36,701 bases of DNA. It comes from Candidatus Solibacter usitatus. Its GTDB lineage: Bacteria > Acidobacteriota > Terriglobia > Bryobacterales > Bryobacteraceae. Position numbers and translations under genes: made by a program. The stretch lies in the NCBI GenBank assembly GCA_016185465.1, contig JACPNO010000063.1, positions 1 to 36,701 on the forward strand, read 5' to 3'. The notes under the pieces were generated by a model, which was given only the letters and a program-made list of their open reading frames with translations, searched no databases and was not told the origin of the DNA. Positions 27,785-35,277 of this stretch are shown here, piece by piece (within the stretch, counting starts at the first letter, position 1; every line of letters begins with the position of its first letter).

Positions 27785-27800
27785 TGGCGCGGCGCGTGCC
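27785..27800 (+). promoter_or_regulatory. Sigma-54 promoter of the SYLF-OmpA operon
   Basis: TGGCGCG-N4-GTGCC matches 5 of 6 bases of TGGCAC and the TGC of the -12 box in exact register. The predicted start near 27811 lies about 40 nt before the ATG at 27852. Confidence 0.55.
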
Positions 27801-27851
27801 GTTGACGGAGGTGTCTTGAGAGGTCTCATGACCAAGGAAGAGGGTGAAGGA

Positions 27852-28538
27852 ATGAAACTACTTCTCGTCGTAGCCGTGGCGATAACGCCCCTGTTAGCCA
27901 AGGACAACGAGCCCACCAAGCGGCTGGACGCCGCGACCGCGGTATTTTCGGAAATCATGGCGGCGCCGGACAAAGGCATTCCCCAGGAGATGCTCGAGCA
28001 CGCCCACTGTATCGTGATCGTGCCGGACCTCAAGACCGCGGCTTTCGTTTTTGGCGCCAAGTATGGCAAAGGCTACCTCTCGTGCCGCAGCAAAGTGGGA
28101 CCAGGCTGGTCAGCGCCGGGCACGGTGCGCATCGAAGGCGGCAGTGTGGGATTTCAGATCGGAGGTTCTTCGACCGACCTGATCATGCTGGTGATGAGTG
28201 AGCGCGGAGCCGACAAGCTGCTCGCGAGCAAATTCACGCTAGGCGCCGAGGGTTCGGTCGCCGCGGGCCCGGTGGGGCGCACGGCCACGGCCCAGACCGA
28301 TGCTCAAATGCACGCCGATATTCTCTCGTGGTCGCGCTCGCAGGGGCTGTTTGCAGGGGTGGCTCTCGAAGGAGCGACCTTGCGGCAGGACTTGGACGAT
28401 AACGCCAACCTCTACGGAAAACGGCTGGAGAACCGCGACATCATCAGCCGGAAACGGCGGATGCCCCCGGCGGCCGCAAAGTTGATCGATCAACTGAACC
28501 GGCATTCGGCGCGCGAAGACAAGCGGGCAGCGAAGTAA
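27852..28538 (+). CDS. Exported SYLF-domain (Ysc84-like) lipid-binding protein
   Basis: A 228-aa protein beginning with a signal peptide (MKLLLVVAVAITPLLA). The SYLF domain fills the rest: RLDAATAVFSEIMAAPDKGIP, HAHCIVIVPDLKTAAFVFG, GKGYLSCRS, WSAPGTVRIEGGSVGFQIGGSSTDLIMLVM, GAEGSVAAGPVGR and SRSQGLFAGVALEGATLRQD. SYLF proteins bind phosphoinositides or other lipids, and bacterial exported forms are thought to associate with membranes. The ATG at 27852 was chosen over the TTG at 27816 and ATG at 27828 because the signal peptide begins there and GAGGG lies 7 nt upstream. Its stop nearly abuts the OmpA-family gene. Confidence 0.9.
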   Translation: MKLLLVVAVAITPLLAKDNEPTKRLDAATAVFSEIMAAPDKGIPQEMLEHAHCIVIVPDLKTAAFVFGAKYGKGYLSCRSKVGPGWSAPGTVRIEGGSVGFQIGGSSTDLIMLVMSERGADKLLASKFTLGAEGSVAAGPVGRTATAQTDAQMHADILSWSRSQGLFAGVALEGATLRQDLDDNANLYGKRLENRDIISRKRRMPPAAAKLIDQLNRHSAREDKRAAK

Positions 28539-28570
28539 TGGGTAACAAAAACGAACGGCGAGGAAACAAC

Positions 28571-30256
28571 ATGACGAAACTCACTATTGCATGGCTGCTG
28601 GCATGCGGAGTTCTTGCGGCCCAAACACCGGCTCAGGAAAGAAACGAGAATGCCAACCGGGCGGCCGCCGGCCTGGCGCCGGTTTACCGCATTACCGTGA
28701 CCGAACGGACGGCCAAGGCGATCAGCTACCAGCATCGGGGCGGAGCCACCAAGGTCGATTTCCAAGGCACCACGCTCATGCCCGATGCTCACGGGCAGGC
28801 CAAGGTGGAGAGCAAGCAGGGCTACATCGAAATCGAAGTGGAATTCCGCAATCTTCCGGAGGCCAACCAGTTCGGCGTGGAGTATCTGACCTACGTCCTG
28901 TGGGCCATCACGCCGGAAGGCCGGACGTCCAACCTGGGCGAAATTCTTCGCAATGGCACCAGCGGGAAGCTGGACGTAACTACCGAGCTGCAGTCATTCG
29001 GCCTGCTGGTGACGGCCGAACCCTACTTCGCCGTGTCGCGTCCGAGCGACGTAGTGGTGATGGAAAACGTAGTGCGTCCCGATACCGCCGGCAAGATCGA
29101 GATCATCGACGCCAAGTACGAACTGCTGCAAAGAGGTCAATACGAGCACCTGGCGAACGTACTCGACCTGAAGGTCAACCGCAAGATGCCGCTGGAACTT
29201 TACGAAGCCCGCAATGCGATACAAATCGCGCGTTCAAGCGGCGCCGACCGCTACGCGGCGGAGACGTTTCAGAAGGCCGAAGACAATCTGAGGCAGGCGG
29301 AGGCGCTGCGGGCGCGCAAGGCGGGTTCAAAGCAGGTGACGATGAGCGCGCGGCAGGCGGTGCAGACGGCCGAAGACGCGCGCGCGATCGCCGTGAAGCG
29401 TCAGGATGACGAACTGCTGGCGGCCGAACGCCAGGCCGGCGCGGACCGGGAATCGCGCGCTGAAAACGAGCGCGCCGCCGCGCAAGCCGAAGCCGACCGG
29501 GTGAAGCGCGAGGCGGCCGATGCGCGCGTCAGGGCTGAGCTCGAAGCCGCGCGCGTAAAACAGGGGAATGACGCGCAAGCGGCGGCTGCTCAGGCTGAAG
29601 CCGACCGCCTGAAGCGCGACAACGACGCCCGGCTGGTGGCTGCCCAGACGGAAGCCGAAAGGCTGAGACTGGCCAACGAGGCACAGAAATTGGCCGCGCA
29701 GACCGAGGCGGACCGTTTGAGACAGGAAAGCGACGCCAAACTGGCTGCCGCCCAAGCCGACCTCGACCGGGCCGCGCGGGATAGGGCGCAGGCGGAGGCG
29801 GAAAAAGCGGAACTGCGAGCCAAGCTGCTGCTTCAGTTCAACACGATTCTGCAAACTCGCGATACGGCCCGCGGCTTGATTGTGAACATGTCGGATGTCC
29901 TGTTCGACACGGCGAAGTTCTCATTGCGTCCGGAAGCCAGAGAGAAGTTGGCCAAAGTTGCCGGAATTGTCTCGGGGCACGCGGGCTTGCGGTTGGATGT
30001 AGAAGGCCATACCGACAATGTGGGCGGGGATGACTACAATCAGAATCTCTCCGAGCAGCGCGGCTCGGCGGTGCGCGACTACTTAACCAATCAGGGGATG
30101 CCGCAGGGTTCGGTAACCACCAAGGGCTTTGGAAAAACGCAGCCCATCGCCACCAATGACACCGCGGCCGGCCGGCAACAGAACCGGCGTGTCGAACTGG
30201 TGATCTCTGGCGAAGTGATCGGCATGTCAATCGCCGTGCCCGTCGCAGCCCGATAA
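28571..30256 (+). CDS. OmpA-family protein with coiled-coil stalk
   Basis: A 561-aa protein. After a signal peptide (IAWLLACGVLAAQ) comes a beta-rich domain of about 170 residues. Then there is a long Ala/Glu/Arg-rich coiled coil at about 215-430 with heptad-like repeats (AQAEADRLKRDNDARLVAAQ). The C-terminal OmpA domain at about 438-546 has LFDTAKFSLRPEAREKLAKV, DVEGHTDNVGGDDYNQNLS, GFGKTQPIATNDTAAGRQ and NRRVE, which bind the diaminopimelate of peptidoglycan. The start was set at 28571 because GAGGA lies 6 nt upstream and the signal peptide follows; an upstream ATG at 28538 overlaps the SYLF stop. It probably links an envelope structure to the cell wall and is co-expressed with the SYLF protein. 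Confidence 0.9.
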   Translation: MTKLTIAWLLACGVLAAQTPAQERNENANRAAAGLAPVYRITVTERTAKAISYQHRGGATKVDFQGTTLMPDAHGQAKVESKQGYIEIEVEFRNLPEANQFGVEYLTYVLWAITPEGRTSNLGEILRNGTSGKLDVTTELQSFGLLVTAEPYFAVSRPSDVVVMENVVRPDTAGKIEIIDAKYELLQRGQYEHLANVLDLKVNRKMPLELYEARNAIQIARSSGADRYAAETFQKAEDNLRQAEALRARKAGSKQVTMSARQAVQTAEDARAIAVKRQDDELLAAERQAGADRESRAENERAAAQAEADRVKREAADARVRAELEAARVKQGNDAQAAAAQAEADRLKRDNDARLVAAQTEAERLRLANEAQKLAAQTEADRLRQESDAKLAAAQADLDRAARDRAQAEAEKAELRAKLLLQFNTILQTRDTARGLIVNMSDVLFDTAKFSLRPEAREKLAKVAGIVSGHAGLRLDVEGHTDNVGGDDYNQNLSEQRGSAVRDYLTNQGMPQGSVTTKGFGKTQPIATNDTAAGRQQNRRVELVISGEVIGMSIAVPVAAR

Positions 30257-30263
30257 TCGCGAC

Positions 30264-30313
30264 GGCTGGTTCAGCGCTGCCCCATTGGTTGACTACGGCA
30301 GCCTGAACCGGCC
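30264..30313 (+). terminator. Strong hairpin after the OmpA-family gene
   Basis: GGCTGGTTCAGCGCTGCC (30264-30281) pairs with GGCAGCCTGAACCGGCC (30297-30313), with one bulged base and one G-T pair. It starts 8 bp after the stop codon. Only a short T-rich stretch (TATCTTTT) follows some 10 bp later, so it may be a weak terminator or an mRNA-stabilising structure. Confidence 0.5.
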
Positions 30314-30381
30314 CGCCGCTATCTTTTCAGGTTGGTCCGTATCCATTCGGATAGTCCGGGGTTCATCTGTTGCGGCGCTTC

Positions 30382-30469
30382 CACTTATGAGCTAAAGCAC
30401 TTATGCAATACGCCTGCAAGCACTTAGGTGCCGGGCTACTGCCGATGGCAGAATGGCACCAAGGTTGCT
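30382..30469 (+). promoter_or_regulatory. Perfect sigma-54 promoter with upstream CACTTA repeats
   Basis: TGGCACC-N4-TTGCT at 30454-30469 is a full match to the -24/-12 consensus, the best in the window. Upstream, CACTTA occurs three times as direct repeats (30382, 30398 and 30421), two of them extended to CACTTATG. These may be binding sites for an activator other than the TGACC-binding one, since no TGACC-N6-GGTCA site is close. Confidence 0.6.
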
Positions 30470-30494
30470 TTTCTAACTTGCAGGAGCCAACGAT

Positions 30495-30566
30495 ATGAAA
30501 ACCAAAACGAATTGCAAGGCTGGCACGCCGAGCATACCAATCCCTCCGCCTATACGCTGGAGATAG
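30495..30566 (+). CDS. Candidate 23-aa peptide behind the sigma-54 promoter
   Basis: A short frame beginning MKTKTNCKAG and ending PPPIRWR. CAGGAG lies 8 nt before the ATG, and the frame starts about 14 nt after the expected transcription start. The peptide has one Cys, a Lys-rich start and a Pro-rich end. I do not recognise a family with confidence. The alternatives are that the message is a small RNA, or that this is the remnant of a longer gene, since the next frame stays open for more than 40 further codons. Confidence 0.35.
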   Translation: MKTKTNCKAGTPSIPIPPPIRWR

Positions 30567-30899
30567 CCCCAAACCAGAACCCGCTCAGCAGCGCAAGCCG
30601 GTTGACCGCAGGCGGCTGTGGACATCCGTGTGGACACGGGCACCGGCTTGAGACGCGATGCCCGTAACTCACCACCCCCAGGCGCCCAAGGCAGCGGCGA
30701 CGACGTCATAGTGCCCGGGAAGAACATCACAATTCAGGGGATCTGCTTTCACTCTCATTTTGGTGCTGCAGATTGGAATTTCCCCACAGTCTGGCACAGC
30801 AGGAAATGAATCCAGGAGCGCTCGAACCACTGAGCCGCGCAACCCTCTTCCTCCGCCTGGCATTCGCGCAGATAGTCTTCGGGCGTTTTCCGGCGGATC

Positions 30900-31136
30900 T
30901 CAGCGGCCATACTTCTCGTTTAACCGTCCCGCACGCCACCATCGCCGTACCGCCACGACGGACCAGACAGCTTCCACCAGGCCGAATGGCCAGGCTCCCT
31001 GGAGAAACCCGTAAGCCGATCCGAGCACGCAGGCCCCTGCAAAAGCGAGCGTGTAGGACCGGCCGCGTGGTTCCAAGGCGTAACATACCAGCATCGCCGT
31101 AACGGCGAACAGGCCAAAGGCCGAGAGCGGGTTCAC
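30900..31136 (-). CDS. Small hydrophobic membrane protein
   Basis: A 78-aa protein with two to three predicted membrane helices (FGLFAVTAMLVCYAL, YTLAFAGACVLGSAYGFL and PFGLVEAVWSVVAVRRWW) and a basic C-terminus. The segment FLQGAWPFGLVEAVWSVVAVRRW looks like a conserved small inner-membrane protein known from many genomes, without an established role. The only in-frame start is a GTG 2 bp after the stop of the upstream porin gene, so translation is probably coupled to it. Confidence 0.65.
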   Translation of the reverse strand: MNPLSAFGLFAVTAMLVCYALEPRGRSYTLAFAGACVLGSAYGFLQGAWPFGLVEAVWSVVAVRRWWRAGRLNEKYGR

Positions 31137-31138
31137 TA

Positions 31139-33076
31139 TTAGAATTTGACCATGACCCCGACGCTGGCGGTGGCTTGGCCCTTACGAAGATCCGGGAACC
31201 AGACGCTGCCTGGCCCGCCGCAGTTCACGTATGCGGTCGCAAGGTCATTGGTCCCTGCGGAGCCGCCGCCGGCGCAGACATACTGCGCCGGTGCTCCGGT
31301 ATTTCCTCCCGGAGGAGTAATCCCGCCGCGTCCCGACCAATAGGGAACATCCGAATGGCGGTACCCGAACTCTGTCCACCAGGTAATGTACTGTCTCGGC
31401 ATCCATTGCAGATTGATATTGGCATCCCACATATGGGCCTTGTCGCCGGGATTCGCCGTGAAGTAGGGCGAACCAGAGACAGCGTCGGCTCCGTTAATCG
31501 GCGGCAGCAGGGTCAGATACCGGCCTTGATTGTTCATCTTGCCGCCGCCCAGGGTAATGGCGAACTTGTCTTTGCCAAACCAAATCCGGTTGTAGCCCAT
31601 GAAGCCCAGGAACGACTGCTTCGGACCCCCCGCCCCACCGTGGCAGGTTACGCCGCCGCCGTATTCGCAGCCGGCGTCGGCGGTGAAAGAAAATGCCATC
31701 TTGGAAATGCCCGTTTTCTCCGGATGGTTGTAATACCGGACCTCGATGCTGTCGTCGGTGTGCAGGCGGAAGCGGTTGGGATTACCCAAGGTGTCCGTGC
31801 CATTGCCGTAATTGTTGGAGACGATGGACAGCCATTCTTTCGGGCGGTAGAGAATCTGTCCTCCGAAACCGCGGTGTCCGTTGAACCGGTTATAGGATTG
31901 CCAGCCGTTGATGATCCATGGTTCGATCTTCAGCTTGTTGGTGGGAAACCACTGGATGCGCACGCCATTGAAGAACCAGGGCGTGTTGGACGAGACAAAC
32001 GAAGGCTGGTAGGCCCAGTTGTCAAAGTTGTAGTAGCTGAACAGCCCGATATAAGACACGAAAATCCCTGCGTCCACGTTGAGCCCGTGGTTCACATCGA
32101 AGTGATACCCGCCATACGCCTCCGAAACGTACCTGTAAGCGCCGCGCACATCCCATTGGCCGACGCCGGAGCTCCCGTCATTGCGCGGGGTGGTGACGCC
32201 GAACATGCCGAACATAGTCAGTATCCTGCCGCGAACATTCTGCCAGTGAAAATCGCCGCCGACGCTGATCTGCTCAAGCTGGACTTCGCCGGACCGGAAC
32301 TGTTCAGTCGACCCGCCCATGGTGTGGTCTTTGGGCTGGTTGAAATCGGTGATGAAGTGAGTGTCGAACCTGACTTCAGGAGTGAAGAATTTCGTATCCA
32401 GCACCGTGTCCTTGGTGCGGGCGCTGCCATTGAGCCAGGTGAAATCGCCGTATGCGAACGGAGTAAAGTTGTCGACTCCGGCAACGGACGGGGGAGCTTG
32501 CAGGGCGTCCGGAATGATGTGCCCGGCGGGTACTGATGTCTGGCCGGCGGCTTGCGGCGCGGGAGCGGGGGGCGCGAACGCAACCGGCGTTCGCGAGGCC
32601 AACAGCACCTCTGGCACAGGGGCGGTCTTGACGGCTACCGTTTTTTCGCCAGCCGCCCTGGCTTCCATCGCCGCCAGGCGTATCTCCAGGCGCTCAATGC
32701 GATCGAGCAATTTCTGTTCCCGCTCGGTCAGCGCCGGGTCGGCCGCAGCCAACAGGGGAAGATCCACATGAACGGTCAGGTGGCCAGCCACTTCGACACG
32801 CGCCGACGATTTCTGGAATCCGCTCTTGGTGGCGGCAACTTCATACAGACCGGGTTCAAGATTTGTGACGTTGAAAATACCGTCGGCGCCGGTCACTGCG
32901 GCACGATCCGTGCCCTTCGCCAAATTGCGGACGACAATTTGCGCTTCGGCAACTGGCTTTCCGGTGCTAGAGTCGTTGGCAATGCCGCTGATCAGGCCGC
33001 CCGCCGGCTGCCCGAATGCCGGAATCGAAAGGGCTCCACATAACAGTGCTGTGCAAGCAAAAGTAGAAAACGACAT
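31139..33076 (-). CDS. BBP2-type outer-membrane porin with carboxypeptidase-regulatory-like domain
   Basis: A 645-aa protein. After the signal peptide (ACTALLCGALSIPAFGQ) comes a carboxypeptidase-regulatory-like beta-sandwich at about 25-110 (GKPVAEAQIVVRNLAKG, LEPGLYEVAATKSGFQKSS). A short coiled coil follows (TEREQKLLDRIERLEIRLAAM), like the trimerising helix of some porins, then a Pro/Ala linker and a barrel from about 205 to the end, finishing in VGVMVKF. Phrases such as FNGVRIQWFPTNKLKIEPWIINGWQSY and IEVRYYNHP fit the putative beta-barrel porin-2 family (OmpL-like). The start at 33076 has TAGGAG 7 nt upstream. It lies behind a truncated KdpD-like gene; such porins occur near kdp genes in some soil bacteria, so a link with ion uptake is possible. 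Confidence 0.85.
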   Translation of the reverse strand: MSFSTFACTALLCGALSIPAFGQPAGGLISGIANDSSTGKPVAEAQIVVRNLAKGTDRAAVTGADGIFNVTNLEPGLYEVAATKSGFQKSSARVEVAGHLTVHVDLPLLAAADPALTEREQKLLDRIERLEIRLAAMEARAAGEKTVAVKTAPVPEVLLASRTPVAFAPPAPAPQAAGQTSVPAGHIIPDALQAPPSVAGVDNFTPFAYGDFTWLNGSARTKDTVLDTKFFTPEVRFDTHFITDFNQPKDHTMGGSTEQFRSGEVQLEQISVGGDFHWQNVRGRILTMFGMFGVTTPRNDGSSGVGQWDVRGAYRYVSEAYGGYHFDVNHGLNVDAGIFVSYIGLFSYYNFDNWAYQPSFVSSNTPWFFNGVRIQWFPTNKLKIEPWIINGWQSYNRFNGHRGFGGQILYRPKEWLSIVSNNYGNGTDTLGNPNRFRLHTDDSIEVRYYNHPEKTGISKMAFSFTADAGCEYGGGVTCHGGAGGPKQSFLGFMGYNRIWFGKDKFAITLGGGKMNNQGRYLTLLPPINGADAVSGSPYFTANPGDKAHMWDANINLQWMPRQYITWWTEFGYRHSDVPYWSGRGGITPPGGNTGAPAQYVCAGGGSAGTNDLATAYVNCGGPGSVWFPDLRKGQATASVGVMVKF

Positions 33077-33161
33077 GGTTTGGCTCCTAAATTCTAGAAA
33101 CTCTTTATTTACGTGATAGCTGATGGTCAAGCATTCTGTGGAGTGTTACATCGTCCTGCTT

Positions 33162-33929
33162 TCAGCCGGCTGTTGCGGATTGGCATTCATGCGCCATGGC
33201 ATCCAACAGCGCCATGCGTAGTTTTTCACTGTGCCGGGCGGCTTCAACTTGGGAGGCGAGGTCTTGGCCGCGCGACCGTTCCAGTCCGATGGCCACCAGA
33301 TTGGCAATTCCCTGCAGAAACGCATCCGGCATGGGGGCGCCCTGGAGCGCCAGGCCTGCAATCGGCTCTGAGCCGAGGCGCTCCGCCGTAATCACGCGAT
33401 TGCGCCGGGCGTCGAAGTCCCCAGGTCCGGCGCGATAAAACTCCTCCGACCGCCGATGGTAGAGTACAGCGGCATTCATCTCGAAGATTTCGGCGAGTTT
33501 TCGAACCAATTGTTTCGGAAACGGTTGTGTGTTGTCAATGAGCAAGAGCGCCCGGCTCAATGTATAGAGCCTTTCCAAGTCTCGTTGGCGCGCGACAGCG
33601 TCCAGCGCCCGGCGTGTTGCTTCAGCCGACAGGCGGCTGGCTATAAGCGCTGTCGTGAGAAAACTGAACAGGGCCACCCAATTCTGTGGATCTGCGATCG
33701 TGAACCTTTCCACCGGCGGCAGGAAGAAGAAATTGAAGGTGAGCGTGGCGGCGATCGAGGCGAGCGCGGCTTCGAAGAATCCCCACAGACTCGCGACGAT
33801 CAACACCAGGAGCAGGTACGCGAACCCGATCGTCGTGGGGTTGGCCGGAACCAGGGCATAACCGGTCAGGGTGACAAGCGCTACGCCGGCCAGCGATAGT
33901 AGCAACCGCAGCGTGCGTTGACCCCACAT
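33162..33929 (-). CDS. KdpD-like DUF4118 sensor, truncated at the H-box
   Basis: A 255-aa protein with the four-helix DUF4118 domain of KdpD-type sensors at about 5-105 (LLLSLAGVALVTLTGYAL, IGFAYLLLVLIVASLWGFFEA, TFNFFFLPPVERFTIADPQNW, FSFLTTALIASRL). A GAF-like domain follows to about 225. It then enters the HisKA dimerisation helix, SEKLRMALLDAMAHE, and stops eight residues later. In full kinases that sequence continues as FKTPLTS plus an ATPase domain; both are missing. The phospho-accepting His is present but the kinase core is absent, so it cannot autophosphorylate. The open frame extends upstream through a tRNA remnant; the Met at 33929 is the likely start because it immediately precedes the first membrane helix. 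Confidence 0.75.
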   Translation of the reverse strand: MWGQRTLRLLLSLAGVALVTLTGYALVPANPTTIGFAYLLLVLIVASLWGFFEAALASIAATLTFNFFFLPPVERFTIADPQNWVALFSFLTTALIASRLSAEATRRALDAVARQRDLERLYTLSRALLLIDNTQPFPKQLVRKLAEIFEMNAAVLYHRRSEEFYRAGPGDFDARRNRVITAERLGSEPIAGLALQGAPMPDAFLQGIANLVAIGLERSRGQDLASQVEAARHSEKLRMALLDAMAHECQSATAG

Positions 33930-33951
33930 TACCCATGACCCAAGGAGAATT

Positions 33952-33992
33952 TGGTCGGGGCGGCGAGATTCGAACTCACGACCCCCTGCGCC
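33952..33992 (-). other. 3' end of a tRNA gene (remnant), candidate attachment site
   Basis: On the minus strand the sequence contains a full T-arm (GTGAG, loop TTCGAAT, CTCGC), then the 3' acceptor strand CGCCCCG, a discriminator A and CCA. The matching 5' acceptor strand, D-arm and anticodon arm are missing at the expected distance. The form suggests a tRNA-Pro-like gene. Integrative elements commonly insert at this part of tRNA genes and leave such a 3' copy behind. Confidence 0.65.
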
Positions 33993-33998
33993 CAAGTT

Positions 33999-34265
33999 AT
34001 CGGGGTAATGTATCAAGAGTGCTAACGGTTGATCCGCAGTGCCGTAAACACAGGGTGATGACGCATGGGCTGATTCACCCTGAGCACCCCTGAAACGGCC
34101 GTCACAATCGTTCGTATCGCGCGTCCTTCCGTACATCTTTACGTACATGAAGCTGGCGCGCCCTATCCCCGACCGCTAACGACGGAGTTGTCCCGATACG
34201 CGTGGGCACCTTTTGGATAGACCGCTCGGGCGGAGATATCGATTTTCGCCTTGGATTGCATCTAT
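33999..34265. other. Gap between tRNA remnant and repeat fragment
   Basis: No gene with recognisable features is seen. The minus-strand open frame that runs from here through the tRNA remnant into the sensor gene is best explained by chance, since the part over the tRNA reads GREFESRRPD, the typical translation of a tRNA 3' end. Confidence 0.5.
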
Positions 34266-34314
34266 CCTACACCAATGTTATTCGTGACCGAGAAATTCAG
34301 AAGGAAGTCGCTGA
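34266..34314 (-). repeat. 49-bp fragment duplicated from the downstream PEP-CTERM gene
   Basis: Matches 35842-35890 at 47 of 49 positions. Read on the minus strand it encodes DFLLNFSVTNNIGVG and then meets a TAG. It is preceded by about 100 bp of open sequence unlike the other copy. It looks like the broken end of a paralogous gene or a recombination scar. Confidence 0.75.
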
Positions 34315-34413
34315 CGCCTGGCCAGAGGTCCACGACCCACTGGGTGCGCAGTAAGCGGGGCGGAAGGTTAAAGCCGATTTTCCCGTCTACACTTACCAGG
34401 AAGTCTGGATTCT

Positions 34414-35277
34414 TCAAAGACCCGTTAGAGAACGCAGTCGTCGGTATCCTGCTGCGGCGAGGCCGGTGCCGAGCAGAAGTAGGGTGGAGGGTTCGGGGAC
34501 AGGCGTTGGAGCACCGGGTACGTCGAGGTCCCCTGCAAGGATGGATATGTCTAGCGGGTTTCCGAGGTCATCGGTAACAGTCAGGCTCTCCAATGACATG
34601 CTGTGGCCGAAATCGAGCATGCCACTACCCGGTTCGACCACCATTCCATGGGCCAATTGTCCAATAACACGCATTTCTAGGGGAATATCAAGGTAGTAGT
34701 CAGCAGGAATCGAAACAGTCACTTCGCAAAACCCTGATGCAATATCTCTGAAAAAACACTCCTGTCGGTATTCGGTTTGGTCTTCAAAACTATATGAGAT
34801 GAGCGCGGCGTCCCCCAGTATACTGGAAATAAATGCGTCTCCGAGATCGGAAAACACATTGCCAGACATTGAGAACCTAGCGGTTGCGACTAGTGAAGTG
34901 CCTGACGTGTTATAAAACTCGTACGTATACTGAGTGTGTGCGCTCGCCAAGAAATTCGTACTGGAGAATAAGGGTCCCAGAACGTCCATTCTCATGTATG
35001 CTTGGGCAGTCCATGGAAGCGCCGTCGCTATCGCGGTGCCCTCGAGGACTCCACCGAACGAACAGGCGTTTGAACTTGAAATAGATACGGGAAGGGTAAC
35101 AGCTTGATTTGAGCTGCAGCTGGCCGGTATCGGGGATACGGATCCGTCCGAAACTCCGGTGGAAACAAAACCACGAATCCCAATCAAGTCGGCCGAAGCA
35201 GGCACTGCAACTACTAATAAGTAAAGAAAGGCAATGAGCCTCTGCAAAATAAAGCGTCGATTTGTACCTGAGGTCAT
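34414..35277 (-). CDS. PEP-CTERM exported protein
   Basis: A 287-aa protein with a signal peptide (LIAFLYLLVVAVPASA) and a C-terminal sorting signal: VPEPST at about 260, a hydrophobic helix (LLLLGTGLAAAG) and a basic tail (YRRLRS). Exosortase systems recognise this signal, and the proteins are typically released into or anchored in the extracellular matrix. The body is Ser/Thr-rich and beta-rich with four Cys residues (two pairs, SCSSN/ACSFG and ECFF/GFCEV) and no recognised domain. The start at 35277 has GGAGGAG 8 nt upstream. It overlaps the stop of the other PEP-CTERM gene as ATGA. Codon and base use is more AT-rich than in genes left of 33.9 kb. No exosortase gene is in the window. Confidence 0.88.
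   Translation of the reverse strand: MTSGTNRRFILQRLIAFLYLLVVAVPASADLIGIRGFVSTGVSDGSVSPIPASCSSNQAVTLPVSISSSNACSFGGVLEGTAIATALPWTAQAYMRMDVLGPLFSSTNFLASAHTQYTYEFYNTSGTSLVATARFSMSGNVFSDLGDAFISSILGDAALISYSFEDQTEYRQECFFRDIASGFCEVTVSIPADYYLDIPLEMRVIGQLAHGMVVEPGSGMLDFGHSMSLESLTVTDDLGNPLDISILAGDLDVPGAPTPVPEPSTLLLLGTGLAAAGYRRLRSLTGL

Larger units (their letters stand above)
30257..30899. other. 640-bp stretch without a standard gene
   Basis: Between the OmpA-family gene and the small minus-strand membrane protein gene there is no conventional coding sequence. Besides the hairpin, the -24/-12 promoter and the 23-codon frame listed separately, I see a small inverted repeat TATCC-N4-GGATA near 30348-30361. 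Other open frames here show no recognisable domains. Confidence 0.6.

Noticed and set aside
30790..30865. tRNA-like string on the minus strand (GGCTCAGTGGTTCGAGCGC)
   Set aside because: It resembles a D-arm but no anticodon arm, T-arm or matching acceptor strands can be folded at the right distances.
33930..34148. N-terminal extension of the KdpD-like frame up to 34148
   Set aside because: It translates through the tRNA 3' remnant (GREFESRRPD) and has no sequence features of a protein; the Met at 33929 directly precedes the first membrane helix.
34251..34577. 108-codon plus-strand frame
   Set aside because: It runs opposite the repeat fragment and the C-terminal sorting signal of the PEP-CTERM gene, with no features of a protein.
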